From CAZTGZ01 sp964613385 (lineage in GTDB: Bacteria; Bacteroidota; Bacteroidia; NS11-12g; UBA9320), in assembly GCA_964613385.1 (NCBI GenBank), contig CAZTGZ010000063.1:1-11397 (forward strand): 11,397 nt of DNA, in the 5' to 3' direction. The notes beneath the pieces were generated by a model that did no database searches, was not told the DNA's origin, and saw nothing but the letters and a program-made list of their open reading frames with translations. This document shows positions 1-7,392 of the stretch, piece after piece (the first letter of the stretch is position 1; each line of letters starts with the position of its first letter). Both the position numbers and the translations under genes were made by a program.

Positions 1-38
1 ATTTGAGTTTGATAAACAGTTCATTATCAACAATTTAA

Positions 39-443
39 AATTACGTTAGTCAGAATACCGGACCTGCCAAAGTCTGTGTTTCCGTGAGAGATCAGGATCA
101 ATGTGTAGACACGACCTGTGCAGACATTGAAGTGGATTCGATGAAATTCCGGATGATTCCCTATAATGTATTCACCCCCGGTACAGACGGAAAAAACGAC
201 ATTTTTCATATAGAAGTAGAAAATTGTTCTTACTACCGAATCGACATATTCAATCGTTGGGGCGAACTTGTATTTTATTCTACCTCTCCGGATTACGGTT
301 GGGATGGCAACGATTACATCACCGGTCATCCGGCTGCAGACGGCACTTATTTTTATGTATTGGAAACGGCAGGTTTATGTGCACCCGATCTGAAAAAGCG
401 AAAAATGAGCGGCACGGTCACTTTGCTCAGGGAAAAGCCGTAG
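39..443 (+). CDS. 3' end of a type IX secretion cargo protein (PKD remnant plus type B sorting domain), frame broken upstream
   Basis: The last ~97 residues (from about nt 150) match the gliding-motility-associated C-terminal (CHU_C, type B sorting) domain. An NVFTPGTDGKNDIF opening is followed by IDIFNRWGELVF, GWDG, a DGTYFYV strand and a closing SGTVTLLRE. In this family the domain directs proteins through the type IX secretion system to the cell surface. Before it, YVSQNTGPAKVCVSV and CVDTTC read like the last strands of a PKD/Ig-like domain, so the intact protein should continue upstream. It cannot in this frame, because a TAA lies at 36-38. The first possible start inside is a GTG at 84, but a protein starting there would lack a signal peptide and be cut inside the PKD fold, so I do not believe it. 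This is either a frameshifted/decayed gene or a sequence error near nt 36-49. The domain call is secure; whether the gene is intact is not. Confidence 0.8.
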   Translation, partial: NYVSQNTGPAKVCVSVRDQDQCVDTTCADIEVDSMKFRMIPYNVFTPGTDGKNDIFHIEVENCSYYRIDIFNRWGELVFYSTSPDYGWDGNDYITGHPAADGTYFYVLETAGLCAPDLKKRKMSGTVTLLREKP

Positions 444-530
444 CAGAAATATTCTTACATCCGATCGGTGTGTAATTTGAAATACCGACATGGCCAGTGG
501 AATTCAACCCATTGAAATCCCTCTTTCCAA

Positions 531-562
531 TTTTTCAGTATTCTCAATTAGTTGTATTTTCG
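531..562 (+). promoter_or_regulatory. Candidate Bacteroidota-type promoter for the pyrophosphatase gene
   Basis: TATTTTCG at 555-562 matches seven of eight positions of the Bacteroidota -7 element TAnnTTTG (C instead of T at position 7). A T-rich stretch at 531-536 lies about 18 bases upstream, where the -33 TTTG element would be expected, but it lacks the G. Transcription would begin near 566, giving a leader of about 25 nt before the ATG at 591. This makes the TTG at 552 an unlikely start codon, since it overlaps the promoter. Confidence 0.45.
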
Positions 563-590
563 CGGACTTCTTAAAGTAAGACATATAAAT

Positions 591-3044
591 ATGGGAGACT
601 CTATCATTTATCTCATTCCCGCATTTGGGATTATCGGATTAATTACCATGGCTATAAAATCTGCCTGGGTTACCAAACAGGAAACTGGTGAAGAGAACAT
701 GCAGAAGTTGGCAGGTTATATCGCCAAAGGAGCCTTAGCCTTTTTGAAAGCAGAATGGAAAGTACTCGCCTGGTTTGTTGCCGGAGCCGGTATTTTATTG
801 GCCTGGTCAGGCATGTCGCCGGGTGTAAACTCAAGCTGGATAATTGCCATTTCATTTGTAATTGGCGCATTTCTGTCTGCCCTTGCCGGGTATTTTGGAA
901 TGAATATCGCTACTAAGGCCAATGTGAGAACAACTCAGGCCGCCCGTACCTCTTTGGCGCGCGCCTTAAAAGTTTCTTTTAACGGAGGTACCGTTATGGG
1001 ACTCGGTGTTGCCGGTCTGGCTGTGTTGGGATTAGGTGGACTCTTTATCGTGTTTTACTCCATGTTCGTAAAAGGTGGAGATGTGAATGGTCCAGAGATG
1101 GAAAAAGCCCTCGAAATTCTGGCAGGTTTTTCGCTGGGTGCCGAATCCATTGCGCTTTTTGCCCGTGTAGGTGGTGGAATTTATACAAAAGCTGCCGATG
1201 TTGGAGCTGACCTCGTGGGTAAAGTTGAAGCCGGAATTCCAGAAGATGACGTTAGAAATCCTGCAACTATTGCCGATAACGTTGGTGATAATGTTGGAGA
1301 CGTTGCCGGAATGGGTGCTGATTTATTCGGTTCTTATGTTGCAACTATTCTTGCCACCATGGTTTTGGGAAGAGAAGTGGTTTCACAGGACAATTTTGGC
1401 GGTATGGCCCCGATATTATTGCCAATGATCATCGCCGGATTTGGATTGTTGTTTTCCATCATCGGAACTTTGTTCGTGCGCATTAAATCTGAAACAGACA
1501 GCGTTCAACGTGCGCTAAATATGGGAAATTGGAGTTCTATGGTGCTCACCGTTATCGCATCATACTTCCTGGTAGACTGGTTATTCCCTACAGGAACATT
1601 AAGCATCAGAGGTGTTGAATTCAATAGTATGGATGTATTTATGGCCATACTGATTGGATTAATCGTTGGTGCCCTCATGAGTATTATCACTGAATATTAT
1701 ACATCCATGGGTAAACGCCCGGTGAATAGTATCATTCAAAGATCCAGCACCGGACATGCCACCAATATCATTGGCGGTTTGGCAGTGGGTATGGAATCAA
1801 CCGTACTTCCAATCATCGTTTTGGCAGCCGGTATATTTACTTCTTACAGTTTTGCAGGTTTATATGGCGTGGCCATTGCGGCCGCCGGTATGATGGCTAC
1901 AACAGCCATGCAATTGGCAATCGACGCATTTGGACCGATCGCAGATAATGCCGGAGGTATTGCTGAAATGAGCGGTTTGCCTAAAGAGGTTCGCGAAAGA
2001 ACTGACAATCTGGATGCTGTGGGCAATACCACCGCCGCTACAGGTAAAGGATTTGCCATTGCATCTGCTGCATTGACTGCTTTGGCCTTGTTTGCTGCCT
2101 TCGTGGGTGTATCGGGAATTGATAGCATTGATATCTATAAGGCTGATGTATTGGCCGGATTGTTCATCGGTGCCATGATACCATTTATTTTCTCTTCCCT
2201 TGCCATTGCGGCTGTTGGTCGTGCGGCGATGGATATGGTACAGGAAGTACGTCGTCAATTCAAAGAGATTCCTGGTATTATGGAATATCAGGGTCAGCCG
2301 GAATATGAAAAATGCGTTGAGATTTCTACCAAAGCTTCGATCCGCGAGATGATTGCACCCGGTGCCATCGCTCTTTTGGTTCCAATTGTGATTGGGTTCA
2401 TTTTTGGACCGGAAGTACTTGGAGGATTGTTGGCCGGTGTTACGGTTTCCGGGGTATTGATGGGTATTTTTCAAAATAACGCGGGTGGTGCCTGGGATAA
2501 TGCAAAAAAATCATTTGAAAAAGGTGTAGAAGTGAACGGAGTAGTTGAATACAAAGGATCTGAACCGCATAAAGCATCGGTTACCGGTGATACTGTAGGA
2601 GACCCGTTTAAAGATACTTCAGGCCCTTCCATGAACATCCTGATAAAACTGATGAGCATCGTTTCATTGGTCATTGCTCCTCACATTAAAGGCAACGCCG
2701 GATTGGGGAACGGAGGCAATGGAGCATGTCAGACTGAGAAACACTGCTCAGCGGATGATTCTCATTGCAAATCAGATAAAAAATGTGATCCATCACATTG
2801 CAAAAAAGACGGAAAGACTTGTCACTACGCTGAAGCAGGTAAAAAATGTGATCCATCTAAATACAAAAAAGGCGCACATTGCAATCCCGCAGACTGCTCT
2901 GACAAAGAGGCTTGTGATTCCACCGCAAAAGGAAAGGAAGCAGGCGGATGTTGTAAGGAAAAAATGGATGCTTCCGGCTGTTGCAAAGACAAAGGCGAAT
3001 CCACTCATCACGGAGACGCTGACGCTCACACCCATCAGGAGTAA
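591..3044 (+). CDS. hppA: Membrane-bound ion-pumping pyrophosphatase with Cys/His-rich C-terminal tail
   Basis: This 817-residue inner-membrane protein hydrolyses cytoplasmic pyrophosphate and uses the energy to pump H+ or Na+ outward. The whole family core is present: DVGADLVGKVE (203-213), the DNVGDNVGD acidic cluster (229-237), DAFGPIADNAGG (445-455), GNTTAATGKG (478-487) and GDTVGDPFKDTSGPS (666-680), with many hydrophobic helices. Ala482 and Gly485 in GNTTAATGKG are the residues of K+-dependent enzymes; K+-independent ones have Lys and Thr. The Glu that in TM6 distinguishes Na+ from H+ pumps is absent (Gly247 and Ala251 at the two known positions), so ion specificity cannot be read simply. 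The family normally ends near residue 700. Here about 115 residues follow, with 14 Cys and 9 His. I chose ATG 591 over TTG 552 because 591 begins directly with the first membrane helix and 552 falls in the promoter. The next gene follows after 21 nt, suggesting co-transcription. Confidence 0.96.
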   Translation: MGDSIIYLIPAFGIIGLITMAIKSAWVTKQETGEENMQKLAGYIAKGALAFLKAEWKVLAWFVAGAGILLAWSGMSPGVNSSWIIAISFVIGAFLSALAGYFGMNIATKANVRTTQAARTSLARALKVSFNGGTVMGLGVAGLAVLGLGGLFIVFYSMFVKGGDVNGPEMEKALEILAGFSLGAESIALFARVGGGIYTKAADVGADLVGKVEAGIPEDDVRNPATIADNVGDNVGDVAGMGADLFGSYVATILATMVLGREVVSQDNFGGMAPILLPMIIAGFGLLFSIIGTLFVRIKSETDSVQRALNMGNWSSMVLTVIASYFLVDWLFPTGTLSIRGVEFNSMDVFMAILIGLIVGALMSIITEYYTSMGKRPVNSIIQRSSTGHATNIIGGLAVGMESTVLPIIVLAAGIFTSYSFAGLYGVAIAAAGMMATTAMQLAIDAFGPIADNAGGIAEMSGLPKEVRERTDNLDAVGNTTAATGKGFAIASAALTALALFAAFVGVSGIDSIDIYKADVLAGLFIGAMIPFIFSSLAIAAVGRAAMDMVQEVRRQFKEIPGIMEYQGQPEYEKCVEISTKASIREMIAPGAIALLVPIVIGFIFGPEVLGGLLAGVTVSGVLMGIFQNNAGGAWDNAKKSFEKGVEVNGVVEYKGSEPHKASVTGDTVGDPFKDTSGPSMNILIKLMSIVSLVIAPHIKGNAGLGNGGNGACQTEKHCSADDSHCKSDKKCDPSHCKKDGKTCHYAEAGKKCDPSKYKKGAHCNPADCSDKEACDSTAKGKEAGGCCKEKMDASGCCKDKGESTHHGDADAHTHQE
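2700..3041 (+). other. Cys/His-rich metallothionein-like tail of the pyrophosphatase
   Basis: Residues ~704-817 are low-complexity, rich in Cys, Lys, Asp, Gly and His, and lie beyond the conserved family end. Cysteines are at 713, 719, 726, 732, 737, 744, 753, 764, 769, 775, 787, 788, 797 and 798. Pairs such as HC, SHC, CH and two GCC motifs recur, and the last dozen residues hold four His (806, 807, 813, 815). Both termini of known membrane pyrophosphatases face away from the cytoplasm, so this tail should be periplasmic. Metal (Zn/Cu) binding or disulfide crosslinking are plausible roles, but this is inference. The segment is in frame and ends at the gene's own stop. Confidence 0.75.
2777..2857 (+). 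repeat. Internal direct repeat in the Cys-rich tail
   Basis: An identical 18-base stretch, taaaaaatgtgatccatc, occurs at 2777-2794 and 2840-2857, exactly 63 bases (21 codons) apart. It encodes the repeated peptide KKCDPS within KKCDPSHCKK (residues 730-739) and KKCDPSKYKK (751-760). In the second copy the partner Cys has become Tyr. The tail therefore seems to have grown at least partly by in-frame duplication. Confidence 0.8.
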
Positions 3045-3065
3045 GAATATATTTAGAATCCGGAT

Positions 3066-3803
3066 ATGAGATCACTGAAAGTAGTTTTAATCCTGTTTCT
3101 TGTGATCAGTCCGTTCCTGCAAAAGTCACTTTCTTTTGAATTATGGCTACATCCCTTGGGAGAGGATATTATTTCATTTTCTGATCAACTTTACGACCAA
3201 TTCCATTTTGATGGCAACGGTCCGGACCGTCAGGTATTCCAAAAAGCACTGAAGGGATTTTTGTTGATGCGATTCGAAGGGCGAATTCAACATTCCAACT
3301 TGCTTTCTATTATTGATTTTTCCCTTCCCAGCAATCAAAAGAGATTTTGGGTACTCGACCTCAAACGTCATCTTCTGCTCTTCCACGAATGGACTGCTCA
3401 TGGAAAAAACTCCGGAGACCGTTTGGCTACCATGTTTAGCAATACCCTGAATTCCTATCAAAGTAGTTTAGGATTTTATATAACCGGATCACTCTATCAG
3501 GGGGCTCATGACCTATCATTGAAATTATATGGTCAGGAAAAAGGCATTAACGACCGGGCATTTCAAAGAGGAATTGTAATTCATGGGGCGGCTTATGTAA
3601 GTGAAACATTGGCACTGGCAGATCAGATTGGAAGAAGCTTTGGTTGTCCTGCTGTGAGACCTGAAATAAACCGGGACTTAATTGAAACCATAGCAGAAGG
3701 AAGCTGCTTATTTGCCTATCATCCTTCAGCTTCTTATATGTCGAAGTCGTTGATTTTGAACAGCATGCAGTTTCTTCCGGCCCAAATCCTTGAATTGGAA
3801 TAG
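3066..3803 (+). CDS. Exported murein L,D-transpeptidase of the YkuD_2 type
   Basis: This 245-residue protein has an N-terminal hydrophobic signal segment (about residues 5-23), so it is probably periplasmic. From residue ~90 it follows the small L,D-transpeptidase catalytic family: FWVLDLKRHLLLFHEW, then an AHGKNSG stretch, LGFYITGS, VIHGAAYVS with His173, and SFGCPAV with the likely nucleophile Cys194, followed by a GSCLFAYHP strand. Such enzymes form or exchange 3-3 crosslinks, or link peptidoglycan to other molecules. The arrangement is that of the 'murein L,D-transpeptidase catalytic domain' family rather than the classical HxxSHGCxR form. It lies 21 nt after the pyrophosphatase stop. A weak TATATTTA box at 3048-3055 could be a minor internal promoter. 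Its TAG stop is immediately followed by the ATG of a second, classical L,D-transpeptidase, so the two are very likely co-translated. The substrate is not predictable. Confidence 0.85.
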   Translation: MRSLKVVLILFLVISPFLQKSLSFELWLHPLGEDIISFSDQLYDQFHFDGNGPDRQVFQKALKGFLLMRFEGRIQHSNLLSIIDFSLPSNQKRFWVLDLKRHLLLFHEWTAHGKNSGDRLATMFSNTLNSYQSSLGFYITGSLYQGAHDLSLKLYGQEKGINDRAFQRGIVIHGAAYVSETLALADQIGRSFGCPAVRPEINRDLIETIAEGSCLFAYHPSASYMSKSLILNSMQFLPAQILELE

Positions 3804-5612
3804 ATGAAAAGGTCAGCCAATATTATTCTTTGGCTTTACATGATCTTATTTTTCATATCCTTTACTGCTTGTAGAAACAATAAAAAAGAACTTTACAGTA
3901 AACTTGTTAAGGAACAGATCTTTGATGAGGTCGCTCTGCAGCGTGCCATCGCTTTTCAAGTTGAACATCTCGAATTAGACACACTGGCAGAATGGTATAC
4001 CGCCCGGGGATTCAAAGCAGTTTGGGCCTTAAAACTCGCCGATTCAAATTTTATCCATGAATTAGATAGCTTTTATATGGATCTGGAGTTCGAAGGATTG
4101 AATCCGGATTGGTATGGTAGATCATCCATTTTAGAAATACTGCCGAAATTATCCGGGTTTTTACCTTCAGATTCTTTGTACCGGTACTTAGCTCAGGCGG
4201 AATGTTTGATATCTTTGGGATTGATCCAAGCGCATAAGGAACATGCAACAGGTTGTTTAAATCCAATTGACCTGTTCGGCAAAAAATACGGCCTACCCAT
4301 TCAGCCACAATTTTACCAATTTAACATTTTACATCCGGACAGTTTCAGGATGGTGTATCATCGCAGCAGGCCCAATGACCCGGAATATGACTCATTATGC
4401 GCTTTGTATTCTGAATTCAGGAAGCTTGAATTGAATGCTTTTCATTTTTCACGTTTCGACACTTTAGGGGTCTGTAAATTAGTGCCCGGTGACAGCACAG
4501 ATCTAATGCCTGTAATTGCCCGAAAATTATTTGAACTGGGATTGATGACCGCCAAAGACACAACCAAGGCGAGTCGGCATGTATACAATCGGGCCATGTT
4601 GCCATATATTAGAAATTTTCAGACAGAATTAGGTCTTTTCAATGATGGAACTATTGGCACCAATACACTCATCCATCTGAATAAAACCACGGACGACTTT
4701 AAAAATGAAATCATTGCAAATCTTGAGCGCATTCGCTGGTTTCAGGCAGATTCTTCACAAAGGCCATTCATCCGGGTGAATTTACCTGAGTACAAATTGT
4801 ACATGCATTATGTAGACAGTACGCATGACATGGGTGTTTGTGTCGGAAAACAAAATGCACATAATTATGACGCCCAATATGCCAAGTACTTAAAATCAGG
4901 AAATTGGCGCGACCAACCAAAAAATTTCGAAACACCTCAAATCAGCAGCCGGATCAGCCATGTGGTTCTGAATCCGACATGGACCGTGCCTGCCAGCATT
5001 GTGGCAAGAGAAATGTATCCTTCCATGATCCGGGATCCAAACTATTTGAAAAAGAACCGATATGTGGTTCTGTATAAAGATAAGCCTCACCCCAACCCTG
5101 ACACCATTCGTTGGAAACGATATAAAGCCAATATGATCCCTTTCAAATTCGTTCAGGAATCCGGATTAGACAATGCATTGGGAAAAATAAAATTCATGTT
5201 TCCAAATCCCTATCATATATACCTGCATGACACCCCTCAAAAAAGCAAGTTCAGGCAAAACGAAAGATCCGTGAGTCACGGGTGCGTGCGCGTTGAAAAT
5301 CCGTTGCAACTGCTTCTGTTCCTCGACCAGAACATAGATCAATATAATGCCGATGATTTGAGAATCATGATGGGTTATGCTCCCGAAGATTCAGCCAGGC
5401 TGGCGAATTGGGATCCGCAGGACACATTAGCCAAAATTAAACCCATCAAAGAAACCATCTCCATTTTTTTAAACCGCAGAATGACGGTATACTTCGATTA
5501 TAGAACCATTTGGTGGGATGTTGAAGGTAAAAGGCATTGGCAACACGACGTATATCGCAAGAATTATGTCATAGGGCAAGCCATGCGTAAAAAGACCGTT
5601 CTAAAATTGTAA
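3804..5612 (+). CDS. L,D-transpeptidase of the YcbB/LdtD type, probable lipoprotein
   Basis: This 602-residue protein is close to the length of E. coli YcbB (LdtD). It begins with a hydrophobic stretch ending in FTAC, a slightly atypical lipobox with Cys23, so it is probably anchored as a lipoprotein. Residues ~40-250 resemble the scaffold region of this family. At ~260-292 lies a short peptidoglycan-binding-like motif (YNRAMLPYIRNFQ, then LGLFNDGTIGTNTL). NLERIRWF (307-313) introduces the YkuD catalytic domain. That domain holds VLNPTWTVP (388-396), YLHDTP with His475 and the signature SHGCVRVENP (491-500) with His492, Cys494 and Arg496. The reaction is 3-3 crosslinking of peptidoglycan stem peptides in the periplasm. 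The start codon directly follows the TAG of the preceding L,D-transpeptidase gene with no spacing, so translation is probably coupled. Nothing suggests inactivation. Confidence 0.93.
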   Translation: MKRSANIILWLYMILFFISFTACRNNKKELYSKLVKEQIFDEVALQRAIAFQVEHLELDTLAEWYTARGFKAVWALKLADSNFIHELDSFYMDLEFEGLNPDWYGRSSILEILPKLSGFLPSDSLYRYLAQAECLISLGLIQAHKEHATGCLNPIDLFGKKYGLPIQPQFYQFNILHPDSFRMVYHRSRPNDPEYDSLCALYSEFRKLELNAFHFSRFDTLGVCKLVPGDSTDLMPVIARKLFELGLMTAKDTTKASRHVYNRAMLPYIRNFQTELGLFNDGTIGTNTLIHLNKTTDDFKNEIIANLERIRWFQADSSQRPFIRVNLPEYKLYMHYVDSTHDMGVCVGKQNAHNYDAQYAKYLKSGNWRDQPKNFETPQISSRISHVVLNPTWTVPASIVAREMYPSMIRDPNYLKKNRYVVLYKDKPHPNPDTIRWKRYKANMIPFKFVQESGLDNALGKIKFMFPNPYHIYLHDTPQKSKFRQNERSVSHGCVRVENPLQLLLFLDQNIDQYNADDLRIMMGYAPEDSARLANWDPQDTLAKIKPIKETISIFLNRRMTVYFDYRTIWWDVEGKRHWQHDVYRKNYVIGQAMRKKTVLKL

Positions 5613-5630
5613 ATTCGTTATATTTAAATT

Positions 5631-6794
5631 TTGAATCGCCCCTTTTCTATATCGATCTTGTTGATAATAAGCCATTTCAGCTGGGCACAAACCTATTTTT
5701 CTGTTCAACCTTTACCGGGTCTCCGGGGTAACATGCAGTTCGGATTCGAATCACAAACGGGCAAAAATTCAAGTCTGAAGTTAGAAGCCATCATCATAGA
5801 AAGATCCGGAAAAGCATTGGGTGCATTTCCAAATCCCTTTCGGCTGGATTTTAATGGATTTGAGCAATCGCGTGAGCTTGTTTCACTTTCCGGAAGCGGA
5901 ATGAACATGTTTTGGAAACAATATTTGCGAGAAGGCAGCATAGAAAACGGTGTTTACCTCGCTTTGGGAGCCCAGCACCAACATGCAAGATTGCATACCT
6001 TGGAGGTTAGTAATATTACCGGTGCCAAGAAGAAAAAAATTGAAGATTTTACCGTTGCCAAAATGATGTTTCTGACCGGATATCATAAAAAAACCAGAAA
6101 CGGATGTTCCTTTAACTTTAATACAGGGGTTTCTTATCAATTTTCAAACACCATGGATCAACTGAGGGTCTTCGATCTACCTTATTCCAGAAAAGGAATG
6201 AACGGGTATGTCAGCATGGATTTTTTGTGTCCCTTGGGTTCTGTAGCCAAAACAAAAGCGGATTCTTCCGTTAAGTTAGCCTTCAACAGATCCATTTGGA
6301 TCAATCCCTTTTCATTGATCAATCAAATGAATGGTTTGAGATTTGGATTTTCCGGTAAAATTAAAAAAAGGATAGAGTGGACAGTAGAAGGTTCATTTAA
6401 ATCGAACGAATTCCGAACTTTCCTGGATGACTTCAATTCAGAATATTTCATCAAACACCTCAGAGGATTTTCATTGGGATATCAGTACAACACCGGATTA
6501 AAACCGGGTGGTTTCTATATAGGGCCCAATGTTGAATATACTCACTTGACCATTGAACGAATATTCTTTGGTTTTCCGAATGAAAACTATAGTATCCAGC
6601 ACAAAGATCTTTTTGCGGGTGGTATACAGTTCGGCTACAAGATGCTGGCGAGAAACGGATTATTTTTCAGCCCACATATCTTTAGTGGAATCAGATTCGG
6701 AAATTTGAGGGATCGTGAATCCGGCAGATTATTTTTAAACTATAATCAGGGTATTTTTTATCAGTTACAATTAAGAGCAGGTTATGCATTTTAA
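5631..6794 (+). CDS. Exported protein, probable outer-membrane beta-barrel, TTG start
   Basis: This 387-residue protein is not one I recognise by family. It begins with a signal peptide (hydrophobic residues 6-18, likely cleavage between Ala19 and Gln20 in SWAQ). Alternating hydrophobic/aromatic strands follow with Gly-rich turns, for example GFSLGYQYN, GGFYIGPNVEY and GGIQFGYKM, and the chain ends in LRAGYAF. A terminal Phe and strands of this kind are typical of Bacteroidota outer-membrane barrels. The start is TTG at 5631: it is the only codon that gives a full signal peptide, since an in-frame TAA lies at 5625 and the next Met is at residue 35. The gene follows the L,D-transpeptidase by 18 nt and overlaps the next gene by 11 nt. 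TATATTTA at 5619-5626 is a one-mismatch -7 box, so a minor promoter here is possible. Function is unknown. Confidence 0.75.
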   Translation: MNRPFSISILLIISHFSWAQTYFSVQPLPGLRGNMQFGFESQTGKNSSLKLEAIIIERSGKALGAFPNPFRLDFNGFEQSRELVSLSGSGMNMFWKQYLREGSIENGVYLALGAQHQHARLHTLEVSNITGAKKKKIEDFTVAKMMFLTGYHKKTRNGCSFNFNTGVSYQFSNTMDQLRVFDLPYSRKGMNGYVSMDFLCPLGSVAKTKADSSVKLAFNRSIWINPFSLINQMNGLRFGFSGKIKKRIEWTVEGSFKSNEFRTFLDDFNSEYFIKHLRGFSLGYQYNTGLKPGGFYIGPNVEYTHLTIERIFFGFPNENYSIQHKDLFAGGIQFGYKMLARNGLFFSPHIFSGIRFGNLRDRESGRLFLNYNQGIFYQLQLRAGYAF

Positions 6795-7392
6795 AACAGT
6801 TTTAGTTTCTGCAGTGCTCCTGGCGAGCTCCTTAGCCCATGGTCAGAAATATTGCCACAATCTAATTCTTCATCCGGTATTGGAAGGTGTTTCTATCGGA
6901 TACGAATTCGCACCGGATTGGGGTTTATCGAAGAGAATAGGCTTTCGCGGAACCTACCAAAATCGTCAGAATGATGGTAATTCTATTCAATTGGGGCTAT
7001 CCGGTTTTAAAGAGCATAAAATTCAGCTTCAGACTAAAGTGTATATGTCCAACAAAAATGTGATGGGCGGATTTTTTCAAGGATTGGAATTCAGGGCCAA
7101 GAAAATAGATGGGATCAGAAACAATTTCTTTTTTGAAGATAGGTTTGCGTTTCCTCCCTTTGATCCAATTTCTTTGAATATTAAATCTTCTGCAATGTCT
7201 GTCGGTTACGTATTGGGATACCAAAAAATCTTCAAAAATGGATTCAATGCACAGCTGAGTGTTTCCAGTTCATACCAATGGGCCAAAGATGATTACTATT
7301 TCGACGCGCACTGGCTGGATTTAATTCATCATAACCCATACAATAAAGGCTTAATATTTTCTGCCCAATTGGGTCTGGGTCTGGCATTTTAA
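6784..7392 (+). CDS. Short exported protein, probable outer-membrane beta-barrel related to its upstream neighbour
   Basis: This 202-residue protein has a clear signal peptide (MHFKTVLVSAVLLASSLAHGQ, cleavage likely after Gly20 or Ala18). The mature part is rich in amphipathic strands with a C-terminal LGLAF. Its order of motifs (LEGVSIGYEF, KRIGFRGTYQN, GGFFQGLEFRAK, SVGYVLGYQKIFKNGF, then a final N-G-strand ending in AF) parallels the C-terminal half of the preceding protein. There the same order reads LRFGFSGKI, RIEWTVEGSFK, GGFYIGPNVEY, GGIQFGYKMLARNGL and ending GYAF. The two are probably homologous; I did this alignment by eye. The gene starts inside the last 11 nt of its neighbour, so translation is coupled. 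Its TAA stop touches the stop codon of the convergent gene on the other strand. Function is unknown. Confidence 0.75.
   Translation: MHFKTVLVSAVLLASSLAHGQKYCHNLILHPVLEGVSIGYEFAPDWGLSKRIGFRGTYQNRQNDGNSIQLGLSGFKEHKIQLQTKVYMSNKNVMGGFFQGLEFRAKKIDGIRNNFFFEDRFAFPPFDPISLNIKSSAMSVGYVLGYQKIFKNGFNAQLSVSSSYQWAKDDYYFDAHWLDLIHHNPYNKGLIFSAQLGLGLAF

Noticed and set aside
84..443. Complete 119-residue protein starting at GTG 84
   Set aside because: Coding character continues upstream of the GTG, there is no signal peptide, and the start would cut a PKD-like fold in two. It is better read as a gene remnant.
465..488. TCGGT...ACCGA inverted repeat after the secretion-cargo gene as a terminator
   Set aside because: The stem is only five pairs with a 14-base loop and no T-tract, so it is too weak to call.
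552..590. Extended TTG start for the pyrophosphatase
   Set aside because: The extra 13 residues are not family-like, the TTG overlaps the likely -7 promoter box, and ATG 591 begins directly with the first membrane segment.
1860..2474. 204-codon minus-strand open frame inside the pyrophosphatase gene
   Set aside because: It is composed of low-complexity Asn/Ser/His/Gly peptides, has no domain or signal, and lies wholly opposite a strongly conserved gene.
2674..3069. Open reading frame of 131 codons in the +1 frame over the Cys-rich tail, plus two minus-strand frames over the same region
   Set aside because: The tail is A-rich and low in stop codons in several frames. The in-frame reading continues the pyrophosphatase without interruption and shows ordered Cys/His motifs, while the other frames show basic, featureless peptides.
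591..7392. A defence, mobile or biosynthetic system hidden in the five-gene plus-strand run
   Set aside because: Every gene fits envelope or energy roles. There are no nuclease, transposase, integrase, repeat-array or toxin-antitoxin features.
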